NCBI RefSeq assembly: GCF_008312895.1
Contig: NZ_VSSP01000011.1
Coordinates: 62,001 to 126,000 of the forward strand
Reading direction: 5' to 3'
Length of the DNA: 64,000 nucleotides
Source of the DNA: Luteimonas suaedae
GTDB taxonomy: Bacteria; Pseudomonadota; Gammaproteobacteria; Xanthomonadales; Xanthomonadaceae
Shown: positions 61,390 through 64,000 of the stretch, in pieces
Numbering within the stretch: position 1 is the stretch's first letter
Layout: the number at the start of each line of letters is the position of its first letter
The notes under the pieces: model-generated
Told to the model about the DNA's origin: nothing
Seen by the model: the letters and a program-made list of their open reading frames with translations, nothing else
Databases searched by the model: none
Made by a program: the position numbers and the translations under genes

Positions 61390-63035
61390 TCGTCCGCCGC
61401 CGACGGCACGGTGGCCAGGAAGCCGGGCGGCCGGCGCGCCCGGGTCGCGCGTTCGAAGGCATAGGCGAGTTCGATCAGCCGTGGCTCGCTCCAGGCCGGG
61501 CCCAGGAAGGTGATCCCGAGCGGCAGGCCATGGCTGTCGCCCATCGGGACGGTGATGCTCGGGGTACCGGCGACGGCGGCGACGCCGTAGCCGGCGCCGC
61601 CGAAGTGATCGCCGTTGAGCGGGTCGATCGGCCAGGCCGGGCCGGTGGTCGGCGCCACCAGCGCATCCAGGCGCTGCGCGCGCAGCGTCGCATCGAGACC
61701 CTCGTCGCGCGAGAGGCGGCGCGCGCGTTCGCGCGCCCGCAGGTAGGCCGGATCGTCGAGCCCGTCCTTGGCTTCCGCCCGCTCGAACAGCTCCTGCCCG
61801 AACCAGGGCATTTCCGCCGCGGCCTGCTCGCGGTTGAAGGCGATCAGCGCCGACAGCGTCCGCACCGGCGCCCTGCGCGAGCCGAGATAGCGTTCGAGCC
61901 CATCCTTGAACTCGTACAGCAGCACCTCGAGCTCGTCGTCGCCCCAGTCGCCGGCGGTGGCGATCCGGGCGTCCGTCACGATGGCGCCGGCCGCCTGCAG
62001 GGCATTCACCGCGCGCGCGAAGGCGGCGTCCACGTCGGCCTGGTCGGCGACGCCGTGATTTCGAAGCACGCCGATGCGCGCGCCGTGCAGGCCGTCGGCG
62101 CGCAGGTGCGGGCCGTAGTCCGCGCGCGCATGTGCGGCGGCGCCGGCGGTCGCGGCGTCGGCCGCGTCGGGGCCTGCCATCGCCGCCAGCAGCGCCGCCG
62201 CGTCGGCGACATTGCGCGCCATCGGGCCGGCGGTGTCCTGGCTCACCGAGATCGGGATGATGCCGTCACGGCTCACCAGGCCCACCGTTGGCTTGATTCC
62301 GACCAGGCCGTTGACCGCCGCCGGGCACAGGATGCTGCCGTCGGTCTCGGTGCCGACGCCGACCGCGGCGAGGCTGGCGGCGATCGCGGCGCCGGTCCCC
62401 GCGCTGGAGCCGCAGGGACTGCGGTCGAGCACGTACGGATTGCGGGTCTGCCCGCCGCGCGCGCTCCAGCCGGAGGTGGAGCGGCTGGAGCGGAAGTTCG
62501 CCCATTCGCTGAGATTGGTTTTGCCCAGGATCACCGCGCCGGCTGCGCGCAGCCGGCGCACCAGGAAGGCGTCGCGCCCCGGGCGGTGTTCCGCCAGCGC
62601 CAGCGAACCGGCGGAATTGACCATCGGCGTGGCGTCGATATTGTCCTTGAGCAGGACCGGGATGCCGTGCAGCGGGCCGCGCACCTGCCCTGCGGCGCGT
62701 TCGGCATCGCGCGCCGCCGCCTCGTCCAGCGCTTCGGGATTGAGTTCGATCACCGCGCGCAGCGTGGGGCCGGCATCGTCGATGGCAGCGATGCGCTCCA
62801 GGTAGGCCCGGGTCAGCGTGCGGCTGTCGAGCTCGCTCTTCGCCATGCGCGCCTGCAGTTCGGCGATGTCGAGTTCGGCGAAGGCGAAATCCGCCGTGGC
62901 GTGTGCCGTCGTGGCGGGCGCACTCGTCGCATCCGCAGCCACCGGGCTCGGCTGCCGCTCGCAACCGGCGGCGAGCACGCAGCCCAGCAGCAGCCAGGCA
63001 ACCGGGGACGGCGCGCGTGTCGGGAGCTGGCGCAT
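61386..63035 (-). CDS. Amidase-signature family lipoprotein
   Basis: 549 residues. The lipoprotein signal ends at LAAGC (Cys25). The amidase-signature domain has Lys130 (PVLLKDNI), the CGSSAG Ser pair near 210-211 and Ser234 (TETDGSILCPA): the Ser-cisSer-Lys triad. It hydrolyses amide bonds, probably in the periplasm or outer membrane. The substrate is unknown. ATG 63035 is taken because it starts the signal peptide; the frame continues upstream without resemblance. It is convergent with the DAHP synthase gene. Confidence 0.93.
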   Translation of the reverse strand: MRQLPTRAPSPVAWLLLGCVLAAGCERQPSPVAADATSAPATTAHATADFAFAELDIAELQARMAKSELDSRTLTRAYLERIAAIDDAGPTLRAVIELNPEALDEAAARDAERAAGQVRGPLHGIPVLLKDNIDATPMVNSAGSLALAEHRPGRDAFLVRRLRAAGAVILGKTNLSEWANFRSSRSTSGWSARGGQTRNPYVLDRSPCGSSAGTGAAIAASLAAVGVGTETDGSILCPAAVNGLVGIKPTVGLVSRDGIIPISVSQDTAGPMARNVADAAALLAAMAGPDAADAATAGAAAHARADYGPHLRADGLHGARIGVLRNHGVADQADVDAAFARAVNALQAAGAIVTDARIATAGDWGDDELEVLLYEFKDGLERYLGSRRAPVRTLSALIAFNREQAAAEMPWFGQELFERAEAKDGLDDPAYLRARERARRLSRDEGLDATLRAQRLDALVAPTTGPAWPIDPLNGDHFGGAGYGVAAVAGTPSITVPMGDSHGLPLGITFLGPAWSEPRLIELAYAFERATRARRPPGFLATVPSAADD

Positions 63036-63119
63036 GGGCGGTGTTCCGTGGGTCCGGTCGGCAGCATGGCGTGCGGCACGGATTCCCGCAAACGCCCGAG
63101 CGCCATGCAACGTCGGGCC

Positions 63120-63689
63120 TCAGGCGAGCGGGTCACCAGGCGGCGCCGCGTCCTGCAAAGGCCACCAATGCGGGGTGTCGTAGCCGCCGGGCACGGTATG
63201 CGCGACTGCGATGCGTCCCAGGCAGGTCGCGAACGGCAGCGGTGGCAGGCTGCCGGGGCCGGTGTCGAGCGAAGCCGGCAACGTCGCCGCGCGTTGTTCC
63301 GGATAGGCCAGGGTGACATGCGGGGCGGCGGCCCTGCGCTCCGGCGCCTCGCCGCATGCCCTGGCCACCGCTTCGATATCAGTGAACAGGCGATCCAGTA
63401 TCGGATCCGGCGCCGGGCGCGCGACCAGCACGCGCGGCCAGGTTTCGATCCGGTCGAAGACGACCTCGATGCGCCGGGTGCGGGAGGCGATGTCGGCGAG
63501 CATGGCGTAGAGCGGTCCCGGATCGGGCGGCAGCCCGCCGTGAAGGAAGCGCAACGTCATGTGCAACTGGCGCCGATTGCGCCACTTGAGGCGCCCGGCC
63601 GGCGGCAGCCGGTCGGCGATTGACGCGCACAGCGCCGCCAGCGCGTCGAGCGCATCCTCGTCCGGCATCCAGGCGACGAAGATGCTCAT
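63120..63689 (-). CDS. thpR: RNA 2',3'-cyclic phosphodiesterase (2H phosphoesterase)
   Basis: 189 residues with the two HxTx motifs of the 2H family, HMTL at 43-46 and HVTL at 124-127. N-terminal IFVAWMPDEDALDALAALCASIADRLPPAGRLKWRNRRQLHMTLRFLH matches ThpR. It opens 2',3'-cyclic phosphates on RNA ends; the natural target is uncertain. It starts 10 bases after the typA stop, so it is probably in an operon with typA. Confidence 0.9.
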   Translation of the reverse strand: MSIFVAWMPDEDALDALAALCASIADRLPPAGRLKWRNRRQLHMTLRFLHGGLPPDPGPLYAMLADIASRTRRIEVVFDRIETWPRVLVARPAPDPILDRLFTDIEAVARACGEAPERRAAAPHVTLAYPEQRAATLPASLDTGPGSLPPLPFATCLGRIAVAHTVPGGYDTPHWWPLQDAAPPGDPLA

Positions 63690-63699
63690 GGTGCGGACC

Positions 63700-64000
63700 T
63701 CAGGCGGCGCGGCTCGCGCGCTTGCGGTCGATCTCGGTGCGCTGCTTCTTGCGCAGGCGGATCTGCTTGGGCGTGACTTCGACCAGTTCGTCGTCGTCGA
63801 TGAACTCCAGCGCCTGCTCCAGCGACAGCTTGACCGGCGGGATCAGGCCTTCGTCCTGGTCCTTGCCCGAGGCGCGGAAGTTGGTCAGCTGCTTGCCACG
63901 CAGGGCGTTGACGGTGAGGTCGTTGTCCTTGGAATTGATGCCGACGATCTGGCCCTCGTAGATCTCCTCGCCCGGCTCGATGAACAGCCGCCCGCGCTCC
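63700..64000 (-). CDS. typA: Ribosome-associated GTPase TypA/BipA, C-terminal part (5' end outside window)
   Basis: The last about 99 codons are visible: [87 protein letters not shown]. This is the TypA/BipA-specific C-terminal domain. Family knowledge: a GTPase that binds ribosomes under stress and low temperature. thpR follows after 10 bases. Confidence 0.96.
   Translation of the reverse strand, partial: ERGRLFIEPGEEIYEGQIVGINSKDNDLTVNALRGKQLTNFRASGKDQDEGLIPPVKLSLEQALEFIDDDELVEVTPKQIRLRKKQRTEIDRKRASRAA

Noticed and set aside
60057..63623. Plus-strand open frame of 1188 codons across the DAHP synthase and amidase genes
   Set aside because: It overlaps recognisable proteins on both strands and has shadow composition; no domain is visible.

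Overview
This is a high-GC gammaproteobacterial chromosome segment. The gene content and order point to the Lysobacteraceae/Xanthomonadaceae, most like Lysobacter or Luteimonas. Support comes from the run prfA-hemA-TPR-lolB-ispE-tRNA(Gln)-prs-rplY-pth-ychF-tRNAs-tuf, a Xanthomonas-type O-GlcNAc-transferase-like protein, secreted proteases ending in pre-peptidase C-terminal (PPC) domains, a large TonB-dependent receptor, and many short palindromic intergenic repeats. The family placement is inference from gene content; no 16S gene is present. I see no prophage, insertion sequence, CRISPR array or plasmid function.

Layout: 1-9.3 kb holds metabolic genes (Nudix hydrolase, 5'-3' exonuclease, nitroreductase, DUF1631 protein) and the proton-pumping transhydrogenase. 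Its pntAA gene is separated from pntAB-pntB by an oppositely oriented ECF sigma / membrane anti-sigma-like / DUF3106 cassette. 9.5-18 kb holds an AraC regulator, a TonB receptor, two paralogous small membrane proteins divergent from a MocR-type regulator with repeated GGGCCAA boxes, and SufT. 18.4-23.7 kb is a secreted-proteolysis island: a subtilase, a Lys-C-like trypsin-fold protease with a nearly matching PPC tail, and a lone subtilisin-propeptide (I9) reading frame whose signal peptide lies in a different frame. 24-31.8 kb holds a short asparaginase, wrbA-DUF2069, yihY-tlpA-acyP, ppk2-XRE-moaB and an OGT-like gene followed by a GNAT gene.

32.4-43.9 kb is conserved housekeeping: translation termination and tetrapyrrole synthesis, outer-membrane lipoprotein insertion, isoprenoid synthesis, PRPP synthesis, peptidyl-tRNA recycling, four tRNAs and EF-Tu. 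44.4-59.3 kb is the complete S10-spc-alpha ribosomal protein block (rpsJ to rplQ, with secY and rpoA and without rpmJ). 59.4-64 kb carries dsbB, a class II DAHP synthase, a lipoprotein amidase, thpR and the end of typA.

The most unusual feature at DNA level is the number of palindromic repeat families placed between essential genes, even inside the ribosomal operons. These include arrays of a degenerate TGATTCG/TGATTGG heptad forming large inverted repeats (five copies, all between 38 and 51 kb), and a hairpin family with a constant CCATGGATGG core whose flanking stem bases change in a compensatory way. The tuf gene also sits in a hybrid context, with tRNAs upstream as for tufB and rpsJ downstream as for tufA.
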